A DNA stretch of 64,000 nt, from assembly GCF_003589595.1 (NCBI RefSeq), contig NW_020655294.1, positions 1,552,251 through 1,616,250 on the forward strand. Reading direction: 5' to 3'. How positions within the stretch are numbered: position 1 is the first letter of the stretch; each line of letters starts with the position of its first letter. This document shows positions 51,836 to 61,857 of this stretch, one piece after another. The DNA is from Hyposmocoma kahamanoa. Lineage: Eukaryota > Arthropoda > Insecta > Lepidoptera > Cosmopterigidae. The translations under genes were made by a program, and so were the position numbers. The notes under the pieces are model-generated. The model had not been told where the DNA came from. It was given only the letters and a program-made list of their open reading frames with translations, and searched no databases.

Positions 51836-53122
51836 GAAACATACCGGTATTTGGGCATGTCACAGACCATCGGAGTGAAGGAAGCAGACGTGAAACAGGG
51901 TGTGTGCGAGGTTTTTTATGGGCGCCTGAAAAATGTGCTAAACAGCTATTTGTCAGGCGTTAATAAGATCCGAGCTTATAACTCCTGGGTCATGCCTGTT
52001 CTGATGTACACATTTGGCGTGCTCAAATGGACTCAGACGGAATTAGACGCTCTGGATAGACGAGTCCGCACGACGATGACCTCTCACCGAATGCATCATC
52101 CGAGATCGTCAGTTATGAGATTGTATGTCCCGCGGAAGTGTGGAGGTAGAGGCCTATTAAGTGTCAAAACCATGCACAACCGCGAGATATGCAGTCTCAG
52201 AAACTACTTTTTGACGATGACGGATGACGTAATTCGTGGAGAGGTTGTCACATGTGATAAAGGGCTAACTCCCTTATCGTTGGCCGAAGAGGAATGGCGA
52301 GACCCGGTGATGCTTAGCACTTCTGACCGCGAGTCCGTATGGAAAGAGAAGGAGCTCCATGGGAGGTTCTTCAAGGTACTCCACGAGCCTTTTATGGACC
52401 GTAAAGCCTCCCTACATTGGCTGCGTTTCGGGGACCTCTTTGGGGAAACCGAAGGTTTTGTCTGTGCAATACAGGATCAGGTTATCAAGACGCGGAACTA
52501 TCGGAAATATATCCTAAAGGACGGCACAGTAGACATTTGTCGGGCATGTGGCCGTCCCGGAGAGTCACTTAGGCATATTGTTTCCGGTTGTTCCGCTCTT
52601 GCTAACACTGAGTACTTGCACAGACACAACCAGGCAGCCAAAATATTACACCAAGAGCTCGCTCTCAAGTACGGACTAGTGCAACAGAGGTTGCCATATT
52701 ACAAGTATTCACCGGAGCCAATACTCGAAGATGACCGCACCAAAATCTATTGGGATCGATCTATTATCACGGACAGGACTATTCTTGCGAATAAGCCTGA
52801 TATTGTGATATTGGATCGATCGCAGTCAAGGGTATTTCTTGTGGACGTCACCATACCGCATGACGAGGGTCTCGTGAAAGCTGAAACCGAGAAACGCCGG
52901 AAGTATCTCGACCTGGCGCACGAGATCACCGACATGTGGGATGTGGCCTCCACTGAAATAATCCCAATTGTTTTGTCCGCAAATGGGTTAATTCCAGTCA
53001 GCCTTTCTAACAGCTTGAGGCGGTTGGATTTCTGTGGCGTGTCGCTTCCAGCACAAATGCAGAAGGCGGTCCTGCTCGATACGGCACGTATTGTTCGCCG
53101 ATTCTTGGACCTGAGTCCCTGA
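51836..53122 (+). CDS. Dong/R4-type ORF, thumb, zinc knuckle and restriction-like endonuclease
   Basis: An open frame of about 429 codons, no stop, starts inside ETYRYLGMSQ (truncated; no true start). After the thumb (NSWVMPVLMYTFGVLKWTQ, HHPRSSVMRLYVPRKCGGRG) comes a C-X2-C-X8-H-X4-C knuckle (CRACGRPGESLRHIVSGC). Then comes a restriction-like endonuclease with KPD at about residue 321 and the second catalytic D fourteen residues after the first (in FLVDVTIP), followed by K and E/K...KY positions. RT fingers and palm are missing, so no retrotransposition from this copy, but the open frame implies recent arrival. R4/Dong placement follows from domain order and the HHPRSSV...GGRG block. Confidence 0.85.
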   Translation, partial: ETYRYLGMSQTIGVKEADVKQGVCEVFYGRLKNVLNSYLSGVNKIRAYNSWVMPVLMYTFGVLKWTQTELDALDRRVRTTMTSHRMHHPRSSVMRLYVPRKCGGRGLLSVKTMHNREICSLRNYFLTMTDDVIRGEVVTCDKGLTPLSLAEEEWRDPVMLSTSDRESVWKEKELHGRFFKVLHEPFMDRKASLHWLRFGDLFGETEGFVCAIQDQVIKTRNYRKYILKDGTVDICRACGRPGESLRHIVSGCSALANTEYLHRHNQAAKILHQELALKYGLVQQRLPYYKYSPEPILEDDRTKIYWDRSIITDRTILANKPDIVILDRSQSRVFLVDVTIPHDEGLVKAETEKRRKYLDLAHEITDMWDVASTEIIPIVLSANGLIPVSLSNSLRRLDFCGVSLPAQMQKAVLLDTARIVRRFLDLSP

Positions 53123-53154
53123 CCCCGGCCGACTGTGCCATTGCCGGGAAATAC

Positions 53155-53207
53155 CGCCTCTCCCATTTAAAAATTCAAAATTAATTTTTTAGGCCTTGGG
53201 AGAGGCG
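53155..53207 (+). promoter_or_regulatory. 3' UTR hairpin of the Dong-type element
   Basis: CGCCTCTCCCA and TGGGAGAGGCG form an 11 bp perfect stem around a 31 nt AT-rich loop, ending about 20 bp before the (TAA)n junction. A 3' UTR structure recognised by the RT during target-primed reverse transcription is the likely role, by analogy with other site-specific LINEs. Confidence 0.55.
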
Positions 53208-53225
53208 AGAGTTTAAAATAAATAC

Positions 53226-53437
53226 GAAAATAATAATAATAATAACGCACACACTCAACATAGCCCCGAACTAGGGAAACCCTGTGTCGCGGGTACCATG
53301 GACACCCACATAGACAACCACAAATTACACCCAAACTCACGAGAGAAATAAATGTAAGCCATACAAACATTTCTCCCGGCCCGGGAATCGAACCTGGGAC
53401 CTCCGCGTGGAAAATGACCGTTCGGCCACGGAGGCAG
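53226..53437 (-). mobile_element. SINE-S, full length reference copy
   Basis: On the minus strand it starts CTGCCTCCGTGGCCGAACGG, an A box (TGGCCGAACGG, one mismatch to consensus). The perfect B box GGTTCGATTCC and CCGGGCCGGGAG follow. The body includes CTCTCGTGAGTTTGGGTGTA and GTGTCCATGGTACCCGCGAC and ends GAGTGTGTGCG plus (TTA)5. It is about 210 bp, tRNA-derived and pol III type. The TTA tail is shared with the Dong junction. Confidence 0.85.
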
Positions 53438-53637
53438 TTAAGTTAAAGTTAAGATGGAGGTCAAATATAATATAATAATAAAATTTATTTATTGAAATAA
53501 CTGAGATCCAATCAAATGTTAGTAGGTATAGACTTAAAACTATATTAGTGCTTATATTTTACCAGGGACTTTGTATTATTTATTAAGTGCCGCATAATTG
53601 TCTGTCAGCAACTGTCTTCAGGAGGCTATTGGGGCTG

Positions 53638-54060
53638 TCAGGTATTCTCTTCAGTAGCTACGCCGACTACGTACAACAGCCGTGAAACTAGTATCTCCCA
53701 ACAGCGTCCTGAAGGCGTTGTTGTATTGAACTCACAGAGCATTTCGAGAGCACTGAGTGTAGCGCTTCCACAGAGCGCTAGCGTACATTGATGTGCTTTA
53801 AACAATGTTATCTTAACTGCAGCCGTACATCTGGCGAACATGCGGGCAAACATGTTTGCTCTCACCGAGAGTGCTCTCCTTTCGCATTGTATATCCAGGT
53901 CATCCTTGAGGTCGTCGGGAACATAGTGTTCCAAGTATTTAAAGTGGCTAACCCTTTTTAACGGTGAACCATTAAAAAGTACACTAAGTGCACATGTAGG
54001 ACTCTTCCTACCAGCGTCTCCAAAGATCATAAACTCCGACTTTTTAACATTATATAACAA
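53638..54060 (-). pseudogene. LINE-D RT fragment
   Basis: The minus-strand frame reads LYNVKKSEFMIFGDAGRKSP, then FNGSPLKRVSHFKYLEHYVP, DDLKDDLDIQCERRALSVRA and NMFARMFARC, continuing VKITLFKAHQCTLALCGSAT. Downstream the consensus is lost (frameshift near CTLALCG). FKYLGH appears as FKYLEH. It shows the left-hand continuation missing from 51648-51834. Confidence 0.75.
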
Positions 54061-54499
54061 GCCATGGGATGTTGCATATGACTTACATACTCCAATTAGT
54101 TATCACTAATGCGCACTTAATTTTAATTTAAAAAAAGACCTACTTTCTTTTCGACTAAAGATGGCGACGGCTGACCTTCAATTGTACATACAGATCGTAC
54201 ACCACATTAAAAAAATTCTAGTGGGTATTGCAAGATTCCTCCCACAAATCCCTATGGCGTGGTATTTCTTTCTCAGTTTGTGGAAAAAAAATTGTGGAAA
54301 AAAGTCGATTAATCCCCACCAATTTTATTAATCTTTTAAGTGCGAGATACGTGATAGACCGACAAAGTTGAATTTTCTGCGCCTATATCGTCACAACACG
54401 GTACATAAATTGATTTTATTTCCTATGGAACTTGTTCAACTAGCAGTCTTTCTCGTAGCAAAGACCGTAGCCTTTATTGGTGAGTTGTGGATGATTTAC

Positions 54500-54625
54500 C
54501 GATTTTACGCAGAGGAAGATGGAACTATAAATGTTTCTGTCCCATTCAACACTTCGGATGCCAGGACGTAAATAAACGCCTTTATTGCGGTTGTAGCTTT
54601 TTGAGATATACGAAACTTTATTAAC
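54500..54625 (-). repeat. RepH copy 2 (minus)
   Basis: Reverse complement of the RepH text at 49776-49893, with AAAGCTACAACCGCAATAAA and GGCGTTTATTTACGTCCTGG on the minus strand. Confidence 0.5.
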
Positions 54626-54715
54626 GTTGCCAATTACTTTGATTTCAGATGATGATGTAATAAAGCTCAATTTTCATTGCCGCAGAATGGACAAATTGCG
54701 CTAGGCTTTTAGAAC

Positions 54716-55002
54716 GTACTTCCCTGGACGTAAGTGTTCGTCCAGGGAAGTACTGCCTTCTTACCTATTTCTGCTGCCAAGCAGTAATGTGAGCATTACT
54801 GCGTTCCGGTTTTGGAGGGTGTTGATGAAATTACAGGCACATGGGACTTGTCAACTTATGTCTCGGGGTGACAGGCGCACTGGCAGTGACTCTCAGATCT
54901 TTGTTATTTAAAGCTCTGAGTGGCAATGCAATTGTTACGGACGGGCGTGTCGCTTAAGGCCAAGTGCACGACTTTTTCGACCAGTCACTTGATATCATAA
55001 TA
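54716..55002 (-). repeat. RepA copy (minus) with terminal hairpin
   Basis: Near full length. It starts with a perfect 15 bp inverted repeat (GTACTTCCCTGGACG at 54716-54730 and CGTCCAGGGAAGTAC at 54739-54753). It then has TTACCTATTTCTGCTGCCAA, the second hairpin (GCAGTAATG / CATTACTGC), GACTTGTCAACTTATGTCTC, hairpin 1 and GGACGGGCGTGTCGCTTAAG. The first arm may be the edge of a lost opposite-strand copy. Confidence 0.78.
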
Positions 55003-55003
55003 A

Positions 55004-55305
55004 TCTCAGTACAAAGTACTAAAAAACCCAACCTCAAAAGTTGGTGGAGTTACATCTATTTGCCAAGTTTTCTATTTTTATTTCTATTCTATTTGTCAAA
55101 AAGTGCGCGAAACCGGATTCGTCTCCTACTTTGCCACCCTTGAGGTGGTATATTTTCTTCAAATTTAAATGGGACCAATCTTGAGGTACCCTCTTTCCAA
55201 CGAAAAAAAATCATTCAGTTATCGCGTAACGTACATACATAAAGAAGAAAATAAAATACAATCGAGTTAAGAACCTCCTCCTTTTTTGAAGTCGGTCAAA
55301 AAAAT
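55004..55305 (-). repeat. RepE copy (minus)
   Basis: TCTCAGTACAAAGTACTAAA, GGAGTTACATCTATTTGCCA, GTGCGCGAAACCGGATTCGT, TTGAGGTACCCTCTTTCC and CTCCTCCTTTTTTGAAGTCG, GTC. It follows RepA immediately. Confidence 0.65.
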
Positions 55306-55639
55306 AAACGTGTAATTTCGTTCGTAGATCCTTTAAACCCCCCTCCTGAAAAGTTGTCATTTTACTCAAGGGTACGAAATGTCAGTAACAATAGCATTTA
55401 ATACTATAACGCGTTACGTTCTATTAAAAATCGGTCCTATAAAAGATTCTCGCGGGTCAATAATTACTGGCAGTGAAGAATGGAACATAGGAGTTCAATT
55501 AGAAGAGAAAGTAATTGTAGGACTCGTTCGTTGAGTCGGCAGAAAACGCGTACCCAGCAGCGTCACCGACAAAACTCGGCAATTATCCGGCACAAATCCG
55601 TGTCCGACAAAAAACGGACAGTCCTATATCATCTATTAA

Positions 55640-55690
55640 GACCCTACACACACGGCGTATTTTATACGCGCCGACGACACGCGTTTCACG
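55640..55690. repeat. GC-rich palindromic repeat
   Basis: ACACACGGCGTATTTTATAC, GCGCCGACGACACGCG contains GCGTA/TACGC inverted steps and matches 7616-7650. It may be an end of a MITE family; boundaries are not clear. Confidence 0.35.
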
Positions 55691-55734
55691 CAGCAGGTAT
55701 AAACTCATATTGTTAATTTTTTTTAATCTTGGGT

Positions 55735-56330
55735 CTTAGTAGCAGTCTAGTTGAGGGCCTGAGGCGAGGAGGCGCACGGGGCACGTGAGTTGCCCTTTAA
55801 GTCGGTAGCTATGTCCGGACATTGTCGCAGGATACTGCTACTTGACATCACCGGCACTATCCCGGAGAGCTAGTAGAGGATGAGCTAGACATCTTCCGGT
55901 CCCTCCGGCCGCGTAGGAATTGGAGAACTGGAGAAGTGAGTGTACCTTACAGCTCCGCCACCAATGAGGAGATTTGGTAGTCGACTTAGAGTCGGTGGTT
56001 CAGCGGTGGCAACCGTTAGTCGTGCAGAGCGCGACGGGACGTGAGCGTGTTTATCTGGATAATAGGCACTAGCCTTACAGAGAGCCGGTTGAAGTCTGTG
56101 CAGACGTGCTGATCCGGGGTTAGGACCTGGCTTAGATGGTCTTTCGCTCGCACAGGTCATAGTGCCCTTCCAGCATAACCAACAAGTTGATAGGGAGGGT
56201 CACTACAAACAAAACTTATGTAGAACGATAATGGGCTGTAAAGGTGCGAATTGTCGACTAAGACAACTATATTATAGGCCTAGTAAGACTCTAATATCGT
56301 AGCACCGTCCGGAGCGAAGGCGTCAGGGGT
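55735..56330 (-). repeat. RepC copy 2 (minus)
   Basis: Reverse complement match to 38990-39610, including TTGAGGGCCTGAGGCGAGGA, AGAGCTAGTAGAGGATGAGC, GGAGATTTGGTAGTCGACTT, AGCGGTGGCAACCGTTAGTC and GATAGGGAGGGTCACTACA. It is GC-rich with broken frames; one minus frame holds MTCASERPSKPGPN. Confidence 0.55.
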
Positions 56331-56840
56331 ACGGCGTCACGTGTCAGGTCATTCTTAAATTTATGCTCCTCTATAAATCATATTATAGATCCGAAGATAA
56401 ATCTTCCTAGTTAGATGCGATCGAGAGTAAAAATGTACCGGACATTTGACTCCGGGGCAACCCCATCTGTGCGAGGCGTCGGAGCGAAGCGTCCATGTCC
56501 GAAAAAGGAACGGGATAAAAATTTGTGCGTATCCACTGTTAGCGATTCTTACAAAAAATAATTGGCACCTATACACCGCACTCTCAATAACATAGTGAAC
56601 TAATTCGAAAATAAATATATTACTTGCGAAACTGACAAAATCAAATGACAAGAAAATGTGCATGAAATAAAATTACTATATCGATTTAAAACAATTCTGT
56701 TCTTTTTTTTAAAGTAAATTGGGCTTGCTCATGACCACTACGTAGCCCTGGAGCAAAGATAGGGTCTACGATGGAACTAACTCCAATTCCAAAAGATGCC
56801 TATTCAGTCGCATCTTATAGATACTCTTTTTTTATTAGCA

Positions 56841-57265
56841 GGGGGCACTGCCACTGCGCCCATCACCCTGAGACATAAGTTGACAAGTCCTATGTGCCTG
56901 TGATTTGACCAACACGCGTTGGTGAAGAGCGCACGTTTGCGCACGACATCCCATTATATCAGTTCCGAATCCGAGAAATAACGGTCCGAAATATTACAGG
57001 GATCATTTCATCTCTAGGTGTACAAGCGATAATCATATTTTCTCGGATACGAACCGGACTTAGTGCATAAGCGACATCCAAATTGGGTCCGAATTTTCTA
57101 AATTTATATTTCGAAACGAATACCAATCGGATGCAGTGCACAAACGCGCTTACCCTTCAAAACCGGAAAGCAGTAATATTCACATTACTGCTTGGCGGCA
57201 GAATTAAGTAAGGTACTTCCCTGGATAAACTCTAGGAGCTCCACTGCTACTAAAGTAATATATCG
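56841..57265 (+). repeat. RepA copy (plus) interrupted by RepI
   Basis: The left part 56841-56920 (GGGGGCACTGCCACTGCGCC, GACATAAGTTGACAAGTCCT) and right part 57155-57265 (CCCTTCAAAACCGGAAAGCA, CATTACTGCTTGGCGGCAGA, GGAGCTCCACTGCTACTAA) are continuous RepA text broken by about 230 bp of RepI. Confidence 0.75.
56921..57154. mobile_element. RepI MITE copy 2, nested in RepA
   Basis: The ends read inward AGCGCACGTTTGCGCAC and, from the right, AGCGCGTTTGTGCAC, a short imperfect TIR. The interior matches 6481-6668 (TTCCGAATCCGAGAAATAAC, TCTAGGTGTACAAG, CCGGACTTAGTGCATAA). A target duplication is not obvious. The host RepA copy proves insertion. Confidence 0.55.
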
Positions 57266-57269
57266 AAAT

Positions 57270-57794
57270 ATCTATAGTCGCTATAAGTAAAGCCCCACAA
57301 AAGTGCGGCAGAGAGTTCTAGTCGGTCTCTTTCGTTATTCGGGAAGAGCGCACGGTAGTCACCTGATTATACGCTCCAGCAGATCGCTAGGGATGTTCTG
57401 ACAAAGCATCGATAGAAAACTTTCTTTTCAATACAGTTGCTTGAAAAGTTGTACAATAGCGGTGAATGGTGAGAAGTTTTGTCCACTTTTTGAATTTCTA
57501 CAATTTTATAAATTTAGTAGCAAAGATGTTCTTTATGTTTATAGTATAATGGATACTGTATTACGTAGACAAATTAATAAATATAAAATATATAAATTAT
57601 TATAAATTACATTTTTAATACATATTATTACGTGTTTACTTGTCTATTAAGATGGGCTGACTGTGCTCAAGTCCGTATCTTTTCATTTAGTCACAATTAT
57701 AAACGTCAGAGGCTTAAGTAAAAAAATCCCGATCTTTTCGTAAAATATTTTATTTAAACGTGACATTATTTTAATACTTTTCTTGTAATACTCG
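57270..57794. other. No feature seen
   Basis: About 525 bp of AT-rich sequence without supported features, up to the LINE 3' tail. Confidence 0.35.
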
Positions 57795-58911
57795 TAAAGT
57801 CAAAGTCAATGTCAAAGATCATTTATTCCACAGCTAAAATAAATTTACATTTGAAAACGTTTAAGCTACTGCTCGTTCTGACTTCCCTGAGAAGAACGAG
57901 CAAGAAACTATGCTATGGAATACACTTTGAATCTAATTTGTATAGATTCTGGAGCCGAGTCGTTTTTCCATTCATCTTTATCTAACACATACTCTTCAAT
58001 TTTGTAATATGACTTTTCAATCAAAATATTTTTAATGTAGTTTTTTAACTTAGGCAATGATAATCTTAATATATGCTCCGGAATCTTACTGTAAAAACGT
58101 ATAAAGTTCCCTATAAAAGAGTCGTTTACCTTGGTTAAACGAACTCGTGGTAACATGAGTTTGGACTTAGTTCTAAGGTTAATATTATGGATATCTTCTT
58201 TCTTATTGAAATTATGTATATTTTTACGGGCATACAAAATATTTGAGTAAAAGTACTGTGATGCCACAGTTATGATACCAGTCTCCTGAAACTTTTCTCT
58301 GAGAGAAACCCGAGAGCCTAGACGGTACACAGAACGAATCGCTAGTTTTTGCAATACAAATATGGTTTGAATATCTGCCGCTTTACCCCACATGAGGATC
58401 TCGTAGGACATTATACTATGAAAGTAACTAAAGTAAACTAGTTTAGCAGTACTAACATCGGTAAGCTCACGTATTCTGCGAACTGCGTATGTAGCTGAGC
58501 TTAATCTGCTGGTCAGGGAAGATATATGTAGAAACCATTGAAGTTTACTGTCACTCCCAAGAAGACTGCTTTATTGACAAGGTCTAACTTTTCTCCGTTT
58601 ATTTCTATGCTTGGACTAGTCGATTTTACGTTAGGTAATTTAAATTTAACACATTTTGTCTTCTTGGCATTAAGCAATAAATTGTTAGCATTAAACCAAT
58701 AAACTACCTTAGAGAGGTTATCATTAATATGTTCATACTTAATGTCATGTCTACCTGTTTTAAAAATCAAGGATGTGTCAGCAAACAATACTATTTCGCA
58801 ATGGTCCTTAACAAAGAATGACAGATCATTAATATAAATCAGAAGTAAGAAAGGTCCAAGTATTGAGCCCTGCGGAACATCCATTTTTACCGGAGAACCC
58901 AAAGAAGTCAC
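57795..58911 (-). pseudogene. CR1/jockey-type LINE RT, 5'-truncated
   Basis: Minus-strand frames: MDVPQGSILGPFLLLIYIND, then IVLFADTSLIFKTGR, VVYWFNANNLLLNAKKTKC and FLGVTVN. After a frameshift come FVLQKLAIRSVYRLGSRVSL, REKFQETGIITVASQYFYSN and ILYARKN. The active-site motif reads F-A-D-T where two aspartates are expected, a one-codon loss that would abolish polymerase activity. The 3' end is GGAATAAATGATCTTTGACA plus TTGACTTTGACTTT repeats, as in the element at 18785-21270. Confidence 0.8.
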
Positions 58912-59059
58912 TCAGTAAATATATATAGTTCAAAAAATTTGGCGGACAAATATGTATATTTATTTTAAAAACCACATTGTACTTAAATATCAATTTATAA
59001 TTTTTGTTTTAACGAGTTTATTATATAATATTATATGTAAATTATTCAGTTAAATTTAT

Positions 59060-59335
59060 ATTAATAATAAATTTCACTTAATAAAAATTGATAATGCTAA
59101 AATAAAATCATTTGTAAAACAGATGAAGCGTAAACTGGAATGCTCTTTGTAAAATGAAAAAGAAGGTATTAAATCAGTAACTTTTTTAACTATAATGAAA
59201 AATAGGGTGGTTTGCATTAATATTAAACGTTGATGACTTTACCACCTCAGTCAACCGTGACCATGGCACATGTAAAGGGCCCTGGTTTGTTTGAAAACAC
59301 AAATATACGCGATTTAAATCCGGAAAAACTCATTT
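59060..59335 (+). mobile_element. Penelope-like element 3' end
   Basis: An AT-rich 3' UTR parallel to 620-770 (GTAAAACAGATGAAGCGTAA, AATAGGGTGGTTTGCATTAA) runs into the terminal block at 59230-59330 (ACCACCTCAGTCAACCGTGA, CCATGGCACATGTAAAGGGC). The CCCGAAACG step is deleted here. No coding is left. Confidence 0.7.
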
Positions 59336-60090
59336 TTTTATTAATTTTTTAACATCCAAGGATTTTTTGGTCAATTTCAAATTCAATTTACAAAACGACA
59401 CTTTTGATGTATGTATTTTTTTTGTGTACAGACACCAGTATATGTACTACTTTATTATATTTATTACGATACTTAGAATAAAGTTCACATTTGTTTTAAA
59501 TCAGTTTTTTAACAGATTTAAATATCTCACTTGTCGTAAGTTCGTAAGTTAAGAAGTTGTCCTTTGTCATAACAGTACATACGTTAAAAGCATAGAAAGA
59601 AAGAAAAGTAGTTTATTTGGTAACTTTATGACAAAATCTAAATGACAGAATGATAATAAAAAATAAAATAACCTTAGGATTAAATACAAAATAAAATAAT
59701 TACATTTAAAAGTTACCAAAAAGTCCACTCCGCTTCTTGTAACAAGACTTGGGAAAACACCTCGTTACGCTGGTTTTCAGTGAAGCCGAATAAATAACAA
59801 GAATGATGTTCGTCCAAGCAAATAAAATTTAAAAAAATACATTAACTAGGCGTAAATCAAAATTAAATGGGTGTACGTATAGAGTAGGTGGGATGTAATA
59901 AAACCAAAACTGCTTGTGCGTGTGTTGTGTTCTCATGTGTTTGTGGTTAGGATATTAATGTCAGTAGTAAAATGGCAAGAAGGTACATACTGTCACGCTC
60001 GTTATAATTTTTTTATTATTATATTTCTACCCCTTCCGTTTTCTCATCTCGTATCACCCAGGTTCGTTGACATTGTAGCTGCTATGGCGC

Positions 60091-61141
60091 AATAGAATAG
60101 AATAGAATAGAATAGAATCGTTTATTTCATGTTATCAATGTCACAATATTACAATTGGAAATACAATGTCAAGGGATAACTATGATCGTCAGTAATAAAA
60201 TTATAATAATAATAATGAATATAAAATAAAGTAGTATAACTACTGCTTGTCGAATAAAATAAAATTAAAATTGTTTCAAAAGAAACTCATCGACACTGTA
60301 CAATTCAATATCCAATAAAAGGTTTTTTAGTCGGGTACAAAACGTTGCATCGTTTCTAACACTTTTCAGGTCTGTGGGTAGATGTTCGTAGAATCGGGGA
60401 CCTATTACCCGCGGATTTCTAGTTGCAAGTTCGGTACGGTGGGCAACGGATTTTAGTGTTCCCGCGTTTCGTAACGCTCGGCCTCCGCCCGTACGTCGCT
60501 CATAAGTAGCCAAGTTTTGACGCGCATAAACTATTATATCATAAATATATTGTGAGTACATGGTCATTATATTGTATTTCTTAAAAAAGTTTCTGCAGGT
60601 CTGACCCTTTTTTATGCCTACTATTGTTCTTAGTGCACGTTTTTGAAGAATAAATACCCTAATCGACTCAGTTGAATTACCCCACAGTGTGATGCCATAA
60701 GACATCAACGAATGAAAATACGCATAATACGTCTGCCTCAATACCACATTGGAGACAAGAGGACGCAGTTTCCTCAGTGCGTATGCAGCACTTCCAAGTT
60801 TTTGACATAGAGTTTGTATATGTGACTTCCAGTTCAAATTTGAGTCTAGCGTTAAACCCAAGAATTTACAGGTGTTACATAATGGAACAATGGAGGTGAT
60901 AATTGGCTTTGTTATAGAATTTCTTCCTGAGAACAACATAAGGTTTGACTTCGATTCGTTAAGAATAAGTCCATTCGCAGAGAACCACTCACACAGCTGC
61001 TCATACGTGCAGGCTAATTTTTCTTCCAACTCGTTGTAGGTTTTAGCACACACTATAACGGTTGTATCGTCCGCAAATAGAACCACAAGACCCCCTGATA
61101 TAAAGTATGGCAGATCATTGATGAATGCCAGGAATAGTGTA
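60091..61141 (-). pseudogene. CR1/jockey-type LINE RT, 5'-truncated, (TATTC)n tail
   Basis: The minus strand starts inside the RT: FINDLPYF, then VVLFADDTTVIVCAKTYNEL with both active-site aspartates. It continues LCEWFSANGLILNESKSNLM, CKFLGLTLDSNLNWKSHIQT, YGITLWGNSTESIRVFILQK, RALRTIVGIKKGQTCRNFFK and YNIMTMYSQYIYDIIVYARQ. One uninterrupted frame of about 290 codons ends at 60265. The 3' UTR ends AATAAACGATTCTATTCTAT. Lack of stops indicates a young but truncated insertion. Confidence 0.85.
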
Positions 61142-61573
61142 TTAATAAAAGTAACATGAATAAAATGTTAATCGATAAATCAATTGAGTACATGTTGGTT
61201 ACATCACTAGTTACCAGACAGCTTTAAGTGTGCATTTGGTCCAGTGGCGACCTCTGTCTTTGCCTCCAATACGGTCCTGGAATAGAGTTCGATATGAAAA
61301 ATGACGTGGAAAAGTGTACTGGACTGTTCGACGGGAAGTTTTTAAAGTTTTGTCACGGAAGAGATGTTTTCATTTGTACAATCTACCAATTGTACTTTTT
61401 GAAAAAGTAATATACGCCGACAGTAGACCAAATAAGCTCCTAAACATGGTATTCTAATTTTTCCAAAATTAAAAGAAGAGTATTTTAAATTAGGAGGCAC
61501 ATTGACTAGTTTTCCTCCTAGATGGCGCATGATCGCCTGTGCTATTGGACTGGAATTAAACCAATTCTTTTTT
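61142..61573. other. No feature seen
   Basis: About 430 bp. A short plus ORF (61228-61410) is cysteine-containing but has no recognised domain. Confidence 0.3.
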
Positions 61574-61845
61574 ATAATACCAAGTGACGAGACAAAGAAG
61601 TCGTGCGCCTGGAGCTATGCGACACGTCTATCCGTAACAGTTGCAGTGCCATTCAGAGCCTTAAATCGCAATAATCTTATAGGCACTGTCAATGAGCCCG
61701 TTAAACTGAGATATAAGTTGGCAAGTCCGATATGCCTGTAATTTCACCAGCACCCTTACCCTTCTAAACCGGAACACAGTAATGCTCACAGTAGTTCTTG
61801 GCGACAGAAATAGGTAAGGTGGCAGTACTTATGCTGCTAAACTAT
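61574..61845 (+). repeat. RepA copy (plus), near full length
   Basis: ACCAAGTGACGAGACAAAGA, GTCGTGCGCCTGGAG, AGTGCCATTCAGAGCCTTAA, TAATTTCACCAGCACCCTTA, CCCTTCTAAACCGGAACACA and GACAGAAATAGGTAAGGTGG, ending GCTGCTAAA. The first hairpin is weakened by changes. Confidence 0.75.
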
Positions 61846-61857
61846 ACATATAAATCG

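Larger units (their letters stand above)
51835..53227 (+). mobile_element. Dong/R4-clade LINE, 5'-truncated, 3' end in (TAA)n
   Basis: About 1.39 kb carries the C-terminal half of the single ORF, a 105 bp 3' UTR with an 11 bp hairpin (53155-53165 with 53197-53207) and a 3' junction AAATACGAAAATAATAATAA. Dong elements are known to insert at TAA repeats. Here the TAA run is also the complement of a SINE-S (TTA)n tail. The 5' end is abrupt inside LINE-D text. Confidence 0.8.

Noticed and set aside
52747..53166. 139-codon minus-strand ORF
   Set aside because: Antisense shadow of the Dong-type endonuclease.
53375..53437. Functional tRNA gene
   Set aside because: A and B boxes are present but there is no acceptor stem pairing and the unit continues into a SINE body with a TTA tail.
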